Source: Halocaridina rubra
Taxonomy: Eukaryota; Arthropoda; Malacostraca; Decapoda; Atyidae
Assembly (NCBI GenBank): GCA_037179515.1
Contig: JAXCGZ010019130.1
Span: forward strand, 28,501 to 92,500
DNA: 64,000 nt
Reading direction: 5' to 3'
In this document: positions 45,801-60,090 of the stretch, piece by piece
Layout: each line of letters opens with the position of its first letter
Numbering within the stretch: position 1 is the stretch's first letter
The notes under the pieces: generated by a model
What the model saw: only the letters and a program-made list of their open reading frames with translations
The model's database searches: none
What the model was told of the DNA's origin: nothing
Position numbers and translations under genes: made by a program

Positions 45801-46417
45801 TATTTTTACTAGGCTGTATATTTATTTATCTATTGGTGTATCTGTTTCTATTTAGACATTATGACTTTCTGTTTCTATAATTGCCTATCCAGTTTTTCTT
45901 TAAAGTAATTTCCACATCTCTTCTGTAAAAAATTCATTGAAGTCCGAAGGCGAATCAACATTGATGAAAGAGATATCAAAATAATATTATTATAGCAAAG
46001 TCTCTAGGGAAAAAATATGTCGACAATATGAACAATTGTAAATAGGAAAGATGTTATTCAACCTTACTATTCTTTCTTGTTATCACCGGTCCTTGATGGT
46101 GGCGTTTGGTACAACATTTTTCCCCATAGGTGGAACGTCTGGCAATGGTAACCTCGAAGATTTCCCCCCCAATGATCGTCAGTTGTCGAGAGGCCGTCGA
46201 ACGGTGTGGTATACTGCGCATTTTTCGTAGTGTGTTGAAAGACTTTGCTTCTGATCGTTCTATCTAAATCACTGTTACAAAGTCAAGGGTTCACAACCCT
46301 TTAAGAAAAGAGTTCCCCCTTGTGGAACCGAGTGTTTCAGTGTTGTGGGAAATGGGTACAGGAGTAGTGTAATAGCGGATTTATTTGTACTAAAATTACA
46401 GGATAATAATCGTTATT

Positions 46418-46501
46418 ATGGATCTCATTGGACTTGCCAACATGGATCGGGATTGTTCGGCTTTGGCTGGACTTTTCCAAATGATCATCAATGATATGAA
46501 G
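46418..46501 (+). CDS. first coding exon of an MTSS1/MIM-like I-BAR protein
   Basis: 28 codons from ATG to a donor (AAG then GTAATA, phase 0). After a short variable start it reads CSALAGLFQMIINDMK, which fits the N-terminus of the IMD/I-BAR domain of metastasis suppressor 1 (CSALGGLFQ.II.DMK), where vertebrate genes also have a splice junction directly after DMK. The protein binds curved phosphoinositide membranes and actin. An in-frame TAA lies a few codons upstream (about 46391), so the start is in this exon; M1 or M9 could be used. A GC-richer stretch at about 46080-46300 may hold the promoter. No further exon was found to the window end, so the next intron would exceed 17 kb. Confidence 0.75.
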
Positions 46502-46739
46502 GTAATAGAAGAAATGTTTTCTTCTTCTCTCGCTTTTCCCATATCTATATGGGGTCGCGGTTTCTTATCAGCCTTTTCCACACACTCATGTCCAATGCTT
46601 CCTCGCATAATACCAAATTGAATTGTTAAATGAAATGGTTTAAATAGAAGCTTCTGTTGCTCTGTACTTCTCTGTTGTTGTTGTTTTTTAGGTTCGTAGA
46701 TATTTCTGTATAAATGTATGTGTTTTCAGAGGCCAATCG

Positions 46740-46911
<172 letters not shown>

Positions 46912-47170
46912 CCAGTCTGTATATATATATATATTTTAATAAATTTAGTCATTATTCGATAAAATATGCTTTTATATTCATACACAAATTGATGATGCAT
47001 AGGACTTAGAATCTAATTTTCGTATTAAAGCGTCCTTGTTGGCCAGTATATTTCGATCGATTATTATTTGGACGCTTTGATCTTCGTTCAATGACTCGAG
47101 TTTTGAAAAAAAAAAAAAAACTTTTACTTATATGTGTACATTTGGGTGTATTGATATGCAAGTGTTTTGG

Positions 47171-47220
<50 letters not shown>

Positions 47221-47420
47221 AAACTACTTTCTCGCTGTAAAAGAAAAATACAAACATTGAAAAAATGTAATAATAAAAATAATTGTTTATTATAATTGAT
47301 GTTTTTGATGATGTTTTAAGGCTTGAGAAGTGTAGTCAGATTTGGAATTTTCGAGAGAGGGCAGTTCGATTTCTGTCTATCTACCTTGGCTGTCTCCCCC
47401 AATTGGGGGGTAGTCGACAT
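47171..47420. repeat. (ATT)n and an RTE tail fragment
   Basis: (ATT)n lies at 47171-47219. At 47378-47420 ccttggctgtctcccccaat and ggggggtagtcgacat are the inverse of the RTE-like 3' end, as at 40438. Confidence 0.8.
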
Positions 47421-48199
47421 AAAAAAAAGAAACAATAAAGGGATTAAAAATCCAAAATGCTGTATCGACCCAAGTTTTCTCAGTTATTTTCACTTAGGCA
47501 ATGCTTTTAACTGATTGCTAAAAAATATTTAATTTCTTATTGATTTTTAGTTATTTTTGACAAATGTTTACTTTCAAAAACCCGGTTAGGAAGAATCTCT
47601 GGAAATATATAATGAAATTAGGTTGAATTTAATTATTGAGTTAGTTCAGATGCTGTTAAGAAAAGAGTAGATAATTTTTTTTAATTGTTTTAGGTAGTTT
47701 ATCAATGTTTTTTTTTTTATTTCATTTCACGCGTTGAGATGAGCAAACAAACCTTTTCCTAAAATTTGTCTTTGTTTAAACAGTTATCTAGTTATACCCC
47801 TTTTAACGAATCAAGTTCCGGTTTTACGTCACGGACTCCCTTTTCTACCAAGGGCTAGGACGGTTACCTTCTTGCGAAGGACTTGTTTTGGCAGGTGTAA
47901 TTGTTACCCTGAGTGCATGCCCTTGCTATCCTCAGACGAATCAGGGTTTATCCATATTACCCAGTTCAACTTAACGAGATGGTTAGTGCCTTTAACCCTC
48001 GTGGTGGTAAGGTAGGATAGTGGTGTCTGTCATATGATAGCGTGTATCAGCTCAGCAGACTGAATTTATTACTAGATATGTCGAGGATCATTTGGTAAAC
48101 ACCCTTTATCACACACTTGGAAATAATCATAATGAAAATGACGATACAAAGAAGAGGAGGCTATAGGTATAATCTTTCTTTTTCCCTGCCTACACCAAC
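47421..48199 (+). other. intron, with one SINE
   Basis: AT-rich. Only the SINE fragment at 47818-47939 was recognised. Confidence 0.45.
47818..47939 (-). mobile_element. family-A SINE, head truncated
   Basis: ttccggttttacgtcacgga through ggacttgttttggcaggtgt to ctatcctcaga. The sequence breaks off before the tRNA-like head. Confidence 0.83.
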
Positions 48200-48370
48200 A
48201 CCAAATATTCTTGGTTATTCGTGCATCCCATATTATCCCTTCACATCTGACTAGTCACAATATTCGCCATATGTTTCTCTTTACGTTATGATTTCTTCGT
48301 GCCCAGGCCTGATGAGGGCAGATTTATTTATTTATTTTTGTTCTGTCTTGGTGTCACAATCATAAAAATG
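48200..48370 (+). mobile_element. LINE 3'-UTR fragment
   Basis: Contains tatcccttcacatctgacta, cgtgcccaggcctgatgagg, gtcttggtgtcacaatcat and a short A-rich end. Confidence 0.7.
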
Positions 48371-48689
48371 TAATATATCTTATACTCAAGAAACAGTTAT
48401 TTAATGTAAATCCACAAGGAGGACGGGGAACTGTTTTCTATGTAATAACACAGTATAGGAAAGCAAGTTAAAGCATCATTATTTTTAGTAACAGTAAATC
48501 AGTGTATCCGTCATACCATCCTGACGTAAAACCTATTTTGAAATGCCGGCTGCTATTTGATAATGTTTTCAACTATGCAAAAATGCAGTCCCTAAAATAT
48601 AATAAATTTTTAAGTTATTGTTAAATAATTCCACCAGCACGTGTTTTAATTTAAAAAAAAAATATATGCATGGAAAGTATGCTGTTGTA

Positions 48690-49650
48690 GTCACCACTCC
48701 ACCGCCTTCCCTCTTATTTACACACATGTACTCTCTCCTGTTGGCTTCCAGTCCCTTTCTCTGCAGTGCATATCTCCACCTCTCCATGTTCGCCTTTAAC
48801 TGTCCCCTACTTTCGCTAGAGATCAGTGTCATCTGCAAACATCATTCTCTTTGGCAACTCCATTCTAACCTTGTTCCATTGCAATTTTATATCAGAAACT
48901 TGTCAAGCTCATTCCATGATGCAGTCACCCCCACTTTGAACCCATTTGTCAGTTTTGTTGCACAGCTCATCACTCACACTGTCCTCAATATGTTGCACCA
49001 CTCACATACTTTTCTGTTGCTCCCGACATCCTCATGTATTATCATAACTTATCTCTTGGTTCCCTGCCTTAAGACTATTATAAATCCACATGCACACACA
49101 ACTCCTTTTTGCCTTGTTTATGCTTCTCCATCTACGCATTTATAGCAAAACTTGCATTTGTAGTCCTTCCAGACATAAAACCATATTGCTGCTCACTGAT
49201 CCTCATATATCTTCTCAATCTGGTTTCCACTAGCCTTTACCATATCTTCATGCTGTGACTGATCAACTTTATGCCTAAGTAATTGTTTTATAGCAGCAAG
49301 TCTCCCATATTCTTAAAAAATTGGCACCATTGCACCTTTTCCACACCTCAGGCATCCTCTCGCTTTTCAAGACATTTTATAAATAACCTGGTTAAAAACC
49401 CCAGTGTCATCTCTTCCAACCATCTCCATGCCTCCACCAGAATTCCATCTGGACCTACCTCCTATCCTCCCGTTATCCTCTTCATAGCTGTCATCATATC
49501 CTTCTCGCTGATCTACTGCACTTCCAGGTCCACTATCTCTACAGTCTCTCCTCCCTTTTCAGCACATTTTAGTGTATCCTTTATCAGCCTAACTTGATGC
49601 ACATCCTTTCTTACTTGGTCTCTCTGTCTGGGCAATCCATACAAGGCCTT
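48690..49650 (-). mobile_element. RTE (BovB-type) LINE fragment, decayed
   Basis: Minus strand. Upstream pieces GPDGILVEAWRWL (about 49450) and ISEQQYGFMSGR (about 49200), then RT motif C MMFADDTDL (about 48850), then after a frame change SRGQLKANMERWRYALQRKG and EYMCVNKREG. The region between motif A and B is deleted. The long plus-strand frame at 48618-49145 is its antisense shadow. Confidence 0.78.
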
Positions 49651-50693
49651 TTGCTTAATTATCCGAAAATCACCTTAAAGTAGGTGTAATTTTTAAATTG
49701 TTGTCTTATTGTCTTCAGCAGTCTTAAATGACCTTGAATTCTGTTATCGACTTCTGAAATCTTAGTCAAGTGTGTGGTACTTTAGTAACTTTAGTTGATT
49801 GCAATTTTACCATATTTTATAAGAGGTTAGGCCTATAAGCCTATACATTGTGGCAATTTTGTTTCGTCTCAGAGTATTAGGAATTTAGTTATTTTTTCGA
49901 CGAGTGATATATGGAATCTTTGAGATGTAAGGGTAGGTCCTAGGCTTCCCTTGTCCCTGATATGGTTAGAGGGAGCGTATAATGTGTTAGGCCTAAACAG
50001 GCAACCATGGGGGTTGCTAGGATACAAGCAATATTGATTTCTGGACGTGGCAGGTGGAAACACGCCTCTCACTCTCTTTCCCTTCCATGTTATATCACAT
50101 TTTCTCACTTTCTTTATTCATGTTATTTGGTTTTCTTTACTATTTTTTTTTTTATATTTTATGATAGCATTGAACTATAAGAAACATTGTTATAAATATT
50201 ATATACTTTTATAGAGGGTTGATAATGTAAACTTGTTTACAATAGCTTTGCCTATGTAATTTTGTCGTGTACTGTTTTTCCCTGTTCGTGTTGGTGAAAA
50301 CCAATATTTTCATACAAGAGAATGGTAAAATGGAAATAAATGTTTATTTGTTTGTTTGTCCTCTAGTATCATCTGTCATTGATTTCCAGATAAAATACAA
50401 AATTAGGGAAATAGGTAATATTTTTCTAATATTTTCCCCACGACCAAAGTAAATTTATTTCCTCTCGTCTTGCGGTGCTATGGTGGGCGTTGCCTGCTTT
50501 GCACGTGGGGACGCGGGACTAGACAAACTCATCTATTTTATTCCTTATAAAAGAAGCTTACTATTATTTGATCAACGAATCTATTTATATTTACTTGGTT
50601 GATAGTGTATTTATTTTCAATGGAGTTCTTTAACTTCGACGACGAAAGGAAAGGACAAGATTTTATGATAAAAAAATATCATCGTCGTTAATG
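49651..50693 (+). other. intron, nothing firmly recognised
   Basis: Mixed AT-rich sequence. Near 50315-50365 the phrase aaaatggaaataaatgttta with a TTTG tail recurs at 57300 and 61190 and may be the 3' end of one more retroelement. Confidence 0.45.
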
Positions 50694-50805
<112 letters not shown>

Positions 50806-51227
50806 CCAATCTTAATTGAATTTTTTTGACGTGGATGTATAAAAGAAACTAACATCTTCATGGAGATATTAGTGAAAAACAAAAGAAAAAACGTAATTTT
50901 AGGTAATGGATGGAAGTTATATATTATTTGGCGTGCTGGTTTGGTGTAGATTTATCTTTCGCTTGTTGATTTTTTCAATATCTATCTATTTATCTATCTG
51001 CCTCTCTCTCCTACACAAAATTATTTCAGCTTGTAACTTGCCCAGAAGTTCAAGAAACTTGTGTTGGATTTGCATATATCTCATGTTGTGAGCATACATA
51101 GGTGGACTTTCCTTATACGTTGATATTTGTAACGAGGTTGATTTTACTTAGATGATATGCATAAACGAAATTATGTGCTTTCCTATTGGGGGAATAGGTC
51201 TCCCCTTTTCTTCATATTGATCGAGGA

Positions 51228-51664
<437 letters not shown>

Positions 51665-52006
51665 TCCTGCACTTGTCTAATTTTTACCCCACTTTTGTTC
51701 CATTTTAATTTTTTACTTTTAGGAAGAACCGAAGCAGTTACATTGATATAAATTTATTGCGATTACATGTTACTCAAGATCTCTTCAGTAATGCGTAAGC
51801 ATGTGGTCGAAGGGATTGGGTTTTATCAAGTAATTGTCCCCCGCGACTTTGCGGAACATCTGTTACATTTAAGTAGTTATCTAGCCCCGTTAGATAATAA
51901 TTACACTATTATCTAGCGACGTAGCTCGTTCTGATGCCATAAGAACTGATTGATGCATAGGTACCACTCTTCTTCTCTTATTCTTATTCTTCTTATTATT
52001 ATTACT

Positions 52007-52007
52007 A

Positions 52008-52053
<46 letters not shown>
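52007..52053. repeat. (TTA)n microsatellite
   Basis: About 15 TTA units. Confidence 0.95.
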
Positions 52054-52057
<4 letters not shown>

Positions 52058-52952
52058 CTTGTGGATGTGGAGGATAAATTCTACCCCTATCCCCTCCTTG
52101 TTTGTCTTCTTTAGAGGTTATAATGAATTTTACCTTTGTATTCCCAGCTTTTCATAGAAGACTACCAAAAGCACCATGGAATTGACGGTTCCTTTGACGT
52201 CCACTTTTTTTTTTCTTGCCGCAAAACAACCGTGCAAGGTGTTGGACGATCAAGGTATGCTAAGGACCAGTGACTTTAGTGTCTTGTTACTTTTATTGCC
52301 ACCCTGGTAATTTAGGAGGGTGATGACATGATGTTTAAACAATAGTACTGCGATATTACAACCGAGTTATTTCAAGTCAACTAAATGGGTCAGAACAAGG
52401 GACTGGAAACTCCCTCCTTTGTATTTTCCTCCCGTTGAGAGTCGAGTATTTTGCTTTGACTCAGTCACTTCCTTTATAAGAGGGATTATGACTAATAGAG
52501 ATAGATAGATATGTAAAAAAAAATATACCATGTAGCAAAATTGTGGATGGCAATGGTTCATTATTTCTTGCATCCGCTAGTACTCGCAGTTTGCATAAGC
52601 TTAGCCTATGTTAACGAGAGAGCTCCGGTTTTAAATAATTACTTCGAATTCCATCTTTCACCAGCAACGATGCTAAGGCATCCAATTTAAAATATGCATT
52701 TGGTGTCCACCTTGTAGCAAGAGGAGGGTTGAAGTTCTGGCTCGATATACAAGCCTTCCCTTCCTCTTCGTGGGCTACCAGCATTATCTTATTCATACCA
52801 TTGGCAGGCTGAAAAGGTCAGTACTGCTGCAGTTAGCTCTGGCCTTTGGAAGGTTGCTTTTGCTGTTACATAGGCACACTTACCCCTAAGGTTTACTGTT
52901 GTTGTTGTTGTTTTTTATCAATAGGATTGGGGTATTGCTCCCAGTACTTTCT

Positions 52953-52957
<5 letters not shown>
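52054..52957 (+). other. intron, nothing recognised
   Basis: No repeat family or exon-like frame was identified. Confidence 0.4.
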
Positions 52958-53240
<283 letters not shown>

Positions 53241-53432
53241 CAAGCTTACTTTAGAGTGATTAATGTATTTATATAAATTAAATTAAATAGTCTATTACAA
53301 TATCTATCATTTATTACGTTAGCAAATGGCTTCACTACAGTTGTTAACATTTACTAACATTATCAAATAGCCGGCTGATTTCTCCTACAATATTTAGTAT
53401 TTCTTACCGGTATTAATGGCATTCTTAGTTTG

Positions 53433-53623
53433 TAGTCACGGTGGGTCAAGCGGTTGCGTCCGCTACTCTGAGGCGTCAGGTCGAGGGTTCGCGCCCCGTC
53501 ACGGTCTGAGGTTAGCAAGGGCATGCGCTCAGAGTAACGATTACATCTGCCAAAACAAGTCCTTCGCAAGAAGGCAACCGTCATAGCCCTTGGTAGAAAA
53601 GGGAGTCCGTGACGTAAAACCGG
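53433..53623 (+). mobile_element. family-A SINE, full length with target-site duplication
   Basis: The head gtcacggtgggtcaagcggt is followed by gagggttcgcgccccgtcac (B box) and the tail ccgtgacgtaaaaccgg. Flanks ttaatggcattcttagtt (53413 on) and ttaatgggcattattagtt (53625 on) form an approximate direct repeat. Confidence 0.88.
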
Positions 53624-54139
53624 ATTAATGGGCATTATTAGTTTGGTATAACAGGATTGTGTGTGTGTGTCAGTGCGATTGTGCGGATTATTCTTCTCAG
53701 CGCCAACCTCATTGTGCCAGTAGTAACGGTATATACAGATATATTTTCATGTGCAATGCAGTATGCATATGCAGTTTTTTACAGTCTTGGAAGTGTGTTA
53801 ATATATCACCTGTAACGGTTTCTCGAATATAATAAAATTTTATCGTGCGTGGACAGGATTTAAAGAGTTTCGCATGCAGGTGTTTGAAGGAATAAAACAA
53901 ACTTTTATAGTGTGTGTGTGTGTGTGTGGGTTTTTTTTTTTTTTCCCTCCTTTTTTTCCTAGTTGTCCTCACAGGAAAGAGCCCCGTGCCAATGACTGCC
54001 CTTACTCTTGTCGCGTCTATGTTTTTATTTATTAATTTTCTTTTGTAATGTCTCTTCTTTTTGCCTGATTGCCTGACTAACCTTTAGACTGGCCATGATA
54101 ATGGTGGTGCAAATATGAAACAAATCGCCATGTTACGTT

Positions 54140-54142
<3 letters not shown>

Positions 54143-54232
<90 letters not shown>

Positions 54233-54310
54233 GTCTGTGTTACGACAGGCAGTAGGCCTAATTCACTAGATCATATTGGAAAACTTGCCCGTTGCTTATA
54301 TATTTTCAAA

Positions 54311-54402
<92 letters not shown>
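54143..54402. repeat. two (TA)n arrays
   Basis: TA at 54143-54229 and 54313-54402 separated by unique sequence with one tatattttca end. Confidence 0.96.
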
Positions 54403-54405
<3 letters not shown>

Positions 54406-54510
54406 GTCTATAACACCTTTGTTGAGGTCATTCATCATCCACGGTAAATGTTTTTGCATGTAGGCCTATACCACATTCTTTGAATAGTATTTAAATGTTA
54501 GTTAATGTTC

Positions 54511-54634
54511 CGGTTTTACGTCACGGACTCTCTTTTCTACCAAGGGCTAGGACAGTTGCCTTCTTGCGAAAGACTTGTTTTGGCAGTTGTAATCGTTACC
54601 CTGAGTGCATGCCCTTGCTAACCTCAGACCATGA
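54511..54634 (-). mobile_element. family-A SINE, head truncated
   Basis: ccggttttacgtcacggact to ctaacctcagaccatga, ending at almost the same body position as 47818-47939. Confidence 0.82.
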
Positions 54635-55184
54635 TTTTTCATTCTTGCTTATGCAACTATCAACTGATAACCTAATTTTCTAATGTCTTAAAACTGCCAT
54701 CTGCAGCTCCTTATTACCTATTAATGGCATGACTTTCCATTTGAAAGGAAGGAAACATGATTTTCCCTCTGAATTTTAAGTTGTTTCGATATTGAGATAA
54801 TTTAACTTGTTTATTAGATAATTTAAATGATGCATTAATCAGGAATACTACTACTAATAATAATGACACAATTCTCTGAAGTGGTGGTTTTTTATGAATG
54901 GGAGTTTAAGCATCGCTTGTCTTTATATAATGCAAATAGGAGCACGTTTTGTATATGGTAGGGCTACCTGCTTGTTTATAATCACTTGAGAGAGAGGGAG
55001 AGAGAGAGAGAGAGAGAATGATGATTATTGTTGCTCAGGAAAGTAAGCTCAGTGTACGGTATCCATTAAGTTGTGGTAAAATATTCTTGATGAATTTGAG
55101 AGCCTGTCATGGTCCTGGGTGCAGGAAAAGTCTTTGTAGATTAGAGAAATATTCAGGCCCCTATGACCACACTGTCGTGATTAA

Positions 55185-55413
55185 GGTCCGATTTCTTACA
55201 CAGTGTAAACCTAGGATACCATATTGTTAGTTAGCTAGACACAAATGGATTTCATAAACGCATCTGACGCGGTTCTGTGTATGGCTAGAAATCCACGTGG
55301 GATCCTAACCATGAACAGAACCTCGTCTGATGCGTTTATGAAATCCATTTGTTTGTGTCTAGCTAACTAACAATATTTTATCCTAGGTTTACACTGTTTA
55401 AGAAATCAGGGCC
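55185..55413. mobile_element. foldback element family F, one unit per arm
   Basis: The left arm starts GGTCCGATTTCTTACACAGT and runs through gttagttagctagacac and gcggttctgtgtatggctag; the right arm is the inverse and ends gaaatcagggcc. The centre is near gggatcc at about 55298. Confidence 0.85.
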
Positions 55414-55999
55414 TAGAATCAAAATTGGGCTGAGTAAAAGAACACACAGATTCAGGTTCTGGTTGTGAGTTTCCTATCAGAACCCCCTCGTATCTTTGAC
55501 TTCACGGGAGGAAAATTCAAAATTAAACTGGCAGTCCTAAAAAGAAAACCTCATTAGACGAAGACTTAACACATTTTAAATATAAAGTATACGCCCAACC
55601 AATTAAATTTTGATGAAGAAAAAGGCCTCTTCCGAGAGAAACGAACCATAGCCTCATTCAAGAAGGAAATCTCTAACATACCAGTGACGTTAAGTACCTT
55701 AATGAACCATTAACTACTAAACAACCATTAAAACCCAGTAGATGTGCAACCACGCCACCTGTTGTGGTTATACCACAAGCTTCAACGGAAGCAATGTACC
55801 CATCAGTCAATACTCTAATTAACATTTATTACAGCAGAAACTCCATAACGATGATTATTTTAAATAATTGTTTGTCAGAAGTTTCGTCAAATGCCATTCA
55901 TATCAACTATAGAAATTCCAACCATAAGCTTAAAAACGGGAGAATTTACAACGGAATTAGAATTATTCGTTATAAGTTTACTTCCGTAACAAAAACTTT
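55414..55999 (+). other. intron, nothing recognised
   Basis: Unique-looking sequence between two family-F elements; possibly part of a larger composite element. Confidence 0.35.
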
Positions 56000-56300
56000 G
56001 GCTCGATTTCTTAAACAATGTAGACCTAGGATACCATATTGTTCATTATCTAGACACACAAATGGATTTCATGAATGCATCCGACTCGGTTCTGGTCCGA
56101 TTTCTTATACAGTGTAAACCTAGGATACCATATTGTTAGTTAGCTAGACACACAAATGGATTTCATAAACGCTTCTGACGCGGTTCTGGCCCGATTTCTT
56201 AAACAGTGTAAACCTATGATACCATATTGTTAGTTAGCTAGACCCAAATGGATTTCATAAACGCATCTGACGTAGTTCTGTGTATGGCTAGGATCCCACC
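56000..56300 (+). mobile_element. foldback family F, three direct half-units, no opposite arm
   Basis: Half-units start at 56000, 56094 and 56188 (94-bp spacing), each with gatttctta.aca, cctaggatacc and ttctg. The last continues into tgtatggctaggatcccacc, the family centre, but the inverse arm is absent. Confidence 0.85.
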
Positions 56301-56819
56301 TTGGCTCTGAAAAGTAGATAGTATGAAATCAAGCTTAGAAACATATCCAAGGATCGACAGATATTACATTTACAGAACACATGATTGCCCTAGGGATCTG
56401 AATCGAGGACAAATGCTTCGCTCGCCCAATATAGTGATTTCGTTCCTAGTCATTTGATTATAGCCGTCCACCAGCTCCTCACTTCCCCTTCCGTATCTTA
56501 AGGCATTAGTCTAGTTCTGTGTATGTGGCTTTCTTACTCGTAACTGTAGCTTTTATAACATATTACTCTGCTTTATCAATTTTAACCATCTGGAACACAG
56601 CTCGTTTATTTTGTGTGTTCTCTTTACCTATTTTTTTTTTATTCAAGACATTCCTCAAGATAAAATGTCTCGAATGTTTGTCGTTACGTTCAAAGACGTT
56701 CTTATGCCTTTTTTACTTCTGTTTTTCTCCTCTTTTTATTTCCTTACTTTTTATATATATTTATCCGCTTCTAGCCTTGGCAGTTGGATGCCCCCTTGTA
56801 ATTGACGTTAGGCCTAATG

Positions 56820-56840
56820 ACTCTCTCTCTCCTCTCTCTC

Positions 56841-56884
<44 letters not shown>
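56820..56884. repeat. (CT)n microsatellite
   Basis: Interrupted CT repeat with CTCTCTC-C blocks. Confidence 0.94.
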
Positions 56885-57289
56885 GTAGCCCTTCAAGTAA
56901 TTGACCTTCCTTCAGGGGAAGAAGATATTTTTCACGGGTAACTTGATGTATGGTTGCTTCTGAACAAGTTTGAATTTTTGGAGTTACAAATTCAGTGTTT
57001 CTTCTATTCTTTGTGATCATGTTGAGAAGAGTTGTGTCCACTCTTATTAGTGAACTTGTAAAGAAGTCTCATTTGAGTAGATCATTTTCTGTGTATGATA
57101 ATAATGATCCTGTATCTAGTATTGCTATTACTACTTTATTATTAACATTGAATTGTAAGCAATTTATTACAGTATGAATATTATAATTTTATACGTATAT
57201 GTTAACTCAAGGTAAAGCTGATTTTCTGTTCACTTTTTGCTTAATTACATATCTGTTAAATACATGTCTACTTATAAGTGTACTCTTAA

Positions 57290-57361
57290 GAATAGCCATT
57301 GTATAAAAATGGAAATAAATGTATTTGTTTGTGTGAAATAGCTGAATTATTATTATTTTTA

Positions 57362-57406
<45 letters not shown>

Positions 57407-57430
57407 GTAGTAGTAGTAGTAGTAATATTA
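57290..57430. repeat. retroelement-like end and (TTA)n(TAG)n microsatellite
   Basis: tagccattgtataaaaatgg and aaataaatgtatttgtttgt recur near 61185 and 50325. (TTA)n then (TAG)n follow at 57352-57424. Confidence 0.6.
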
Positions 57431-57810
57431 TTAGTAGTATTAAGTAGTAATAGTCTCATCTTTATCACTTTCCTTGGGTTTTGAAAAGCTATTGCATTAT
57501 CAAAATATATGATGAGGATCAAGTCAAGATAGTCCCTCCCAGGTAGGAGAGGAGACTATCGTTGCTGTGTAATTTTGTAAGTTAGATTTTGGTTAATCTT
57601 ATACATGATAAACATTCATTGAGAATTTAACGAACGATTAGCTGCAAGAGGGTTAATCTCAAGTTAGTAAATTACGGATTATATTTAATGTTGGAGTCTG
57701 GAAGGGATTATCCTTATTTGACTCCATGATACCTTCAAGTAGGTTTAGCCTATAGTTGTTTTTCGTTCTTATTTTTAACTGGTAAGTCGTTGTATGAACC
57801 ATATTGCCTC

Positions 57811-57984
57811 TATCGTAGCCCAGGCTTAGAGAGATTCTTAATTACTTGCTATTATATTTAAAATTAATTGCAAATTCTATTATAATTTGATTTATACATG
57901 ACCAAATATAGATTGTAATGTTTAACAACTGCAGTATCACTGGGAGTGTCCATGTCAACGTCACCATGTACAGTTATCTGAATT

Positions 57985-58070
<86 letters not shown>

Positions 58071-58250
58071 CGTAATTACTTATGATATTTAAAATGAACT
58101 GAAAATTCTAATATTTGATTTATGCATGACCAAATATAGATTGTAATGTTTAACAACTGCAAAATCACTGGGAGTGCCCATGTGCACATGTCCCCATATA
58201 CAGTTATCTGAATAAATAAAAAAAAATATCGTAGCCCAGGCTTAGGGAGA
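57811..58250. repeat. tandem duplication with (GA)n at the junction
   Basis: Unit one about 57811-57988 (tcgtagcccaggcttagaga ... cagttatctgaattaat), (GA)n 57989-58069, unit two 58070-58230 (ttcgtaattacttatgatat ... cagttatctgaataaat), then tcgtagcccaggcttaggga again at 58230. Confidence 0.9.
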
Positions 58251-58615
58251 CGTTATTGTACCATTGCCCCCATACATCATAGTTTTGTTTGTTCCCTTAA
58301 CATTCAGAGTTGACTCGCATTACAAGACAGAGGAAACCACTACCCACTCCTTTTAATCGACACAAACTCTCCAATTAATATAAATACTAGAAAGTGCTTG
58401 TTTGATTTTCCTAATCCTAGACAGTAGATATTAATTAATTTTTAGGGAGTGGATGATTGTGATCAAGATAGAGGAGAAATAATTAAATCTCTGATTGTAT
58501 CGCTTAATGAGGATCTTCCGAGAGGAATTAGAAAAGCGACCGCTGATGATCTTGATTTTTATTATTTTTTTTTGGGGGGGAGGGGGGGTTAAGGGGGCAA
58601 ATTTCGATAAAAACC

Positions 58616-58689
58616 CACCCTCCAGTAGCTCATTTGGTCAGTGACTATAGTACCTGGCTTGCGCTCTTGAGTTCAACTCCCAATTTGGC
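58616..58689 (+). mobile_element. tRNA-like SINE head
   Basis: cagtagctcatttggtcagt (A-box-like) and cttgagttcaactcccaa (B-box-like) at tRNA-like spacing. It abuts the family-A SINE that follows. It may be a tRNA pseudogene. Confidence 0.45.
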
Positions 58690-58887
58690 TAGTATAGTCA
58701 CCGTGGCTCAAGCGGTAGCTTCCGCGACTTTGAGGCGTCAGGTCGAGATTTCGCGCCCCGTCGCAGTCCGAAGTTAGCAAGGCATGCACTCAGGGTAAGG
58801 ATTACATCTGCCAAAACAAGGCCTTCGCAAGAAGGCAACCGTCCTAGCCCTTGGTAGAAAAGGGAGTCCGTGACATAAAACCGGAAA
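58690..58887 (+). mobile_element. family-A SINE, full length
   Basis: Head agtcaccgtggctcaagcgg, B-box region damaged (gagatttcgcgcc), tail gtgacataaaaccgg, followed by a (TTA)n tail to 58912. Confidence 0.87.
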
Positions 58888-59318
58888 TTATTATTATTAT
58901 TATTATTATTATTGAAAACCGGTTTTCATAATACTTTATTATGCCAGAAACTGTACATGAGGACATGTTCACTCTGGCACTCCTTCTGTGTATAAAATTG
59001 TTCAATTTACACAATTGACCCTCTTTATTTCAAGCGTTTATTTTTGCTAAAATTTAATTCATTTTATAGTTTACGTCAAACAAATACAAATAACATTTTC
59101 TTAGGCATGTGAAAATAAACTTTTAACAAATCAAGTACTTTTTTTTTCCAGAGGATATAGGAAGCAGTTAAGATTTTTTTTTTTTTTTTTTATGGTTACT
59201 GTTTTGTTTTCTTCATCTTGACAAAGGCAGAAAAATTAGTAGTAACTTAACAGGCAAGTGTTCGTGTCCTTGAAACGAGGTGTACACCAGGAACAAGATT
59301 TTCATGATGTGATTAAGG

Positions 59319-59585
<267 letters not shown>

Positions 59586-59740
59586 ATTTTGTTTTTTTTA
59601 GATGATTAATTTAACGCATTATTTTATCAATTTTTGGGATAGGTACCTCGGTAAATTTTTTTACATTGATTTAGACCTATGTAATTTCTATCGTCTGAAT
59701 ATTGATAGGTTGAGAGTTTTTCTATATTATGAAACGCCCC

Positions 59741-59743
<3 letters not shown>

Positions 59744-59818
<75 letters not shown>
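59744..59818. repeat. (TA)n microsatellite
   Basis: About 36 TA units. Confidence 0.95.
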
Positions 59819-59821
<3 letters not shown>

Positions 59822-60090
59822 ATAATAATTATAATACATACATACATACACAATTATTTTATACTACTGAGATACGAGGAATCATAAGCATAGTCCCCTC
59901 CGGTTAAGTATAGAGCACATACATCCTCACGCACAAAAACTTATGCATGTATGTGTTTGTGATATTTTGCATTTATACATACTTAGCCGAGAGAAACCGT
60001 GCTAATAGTTCCTTGTCTCGTAGTATTAGAGAAAGATTTTTATACGTATTGACATCGAAATTATATCGTTGCCAAGTTGCGCTTATAACG

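Noticed and set aside
48618..49145. 175-codon plus-strand open frame
   Set aside because: Antisense of the BovB-type RTE fragment that reads on minus.
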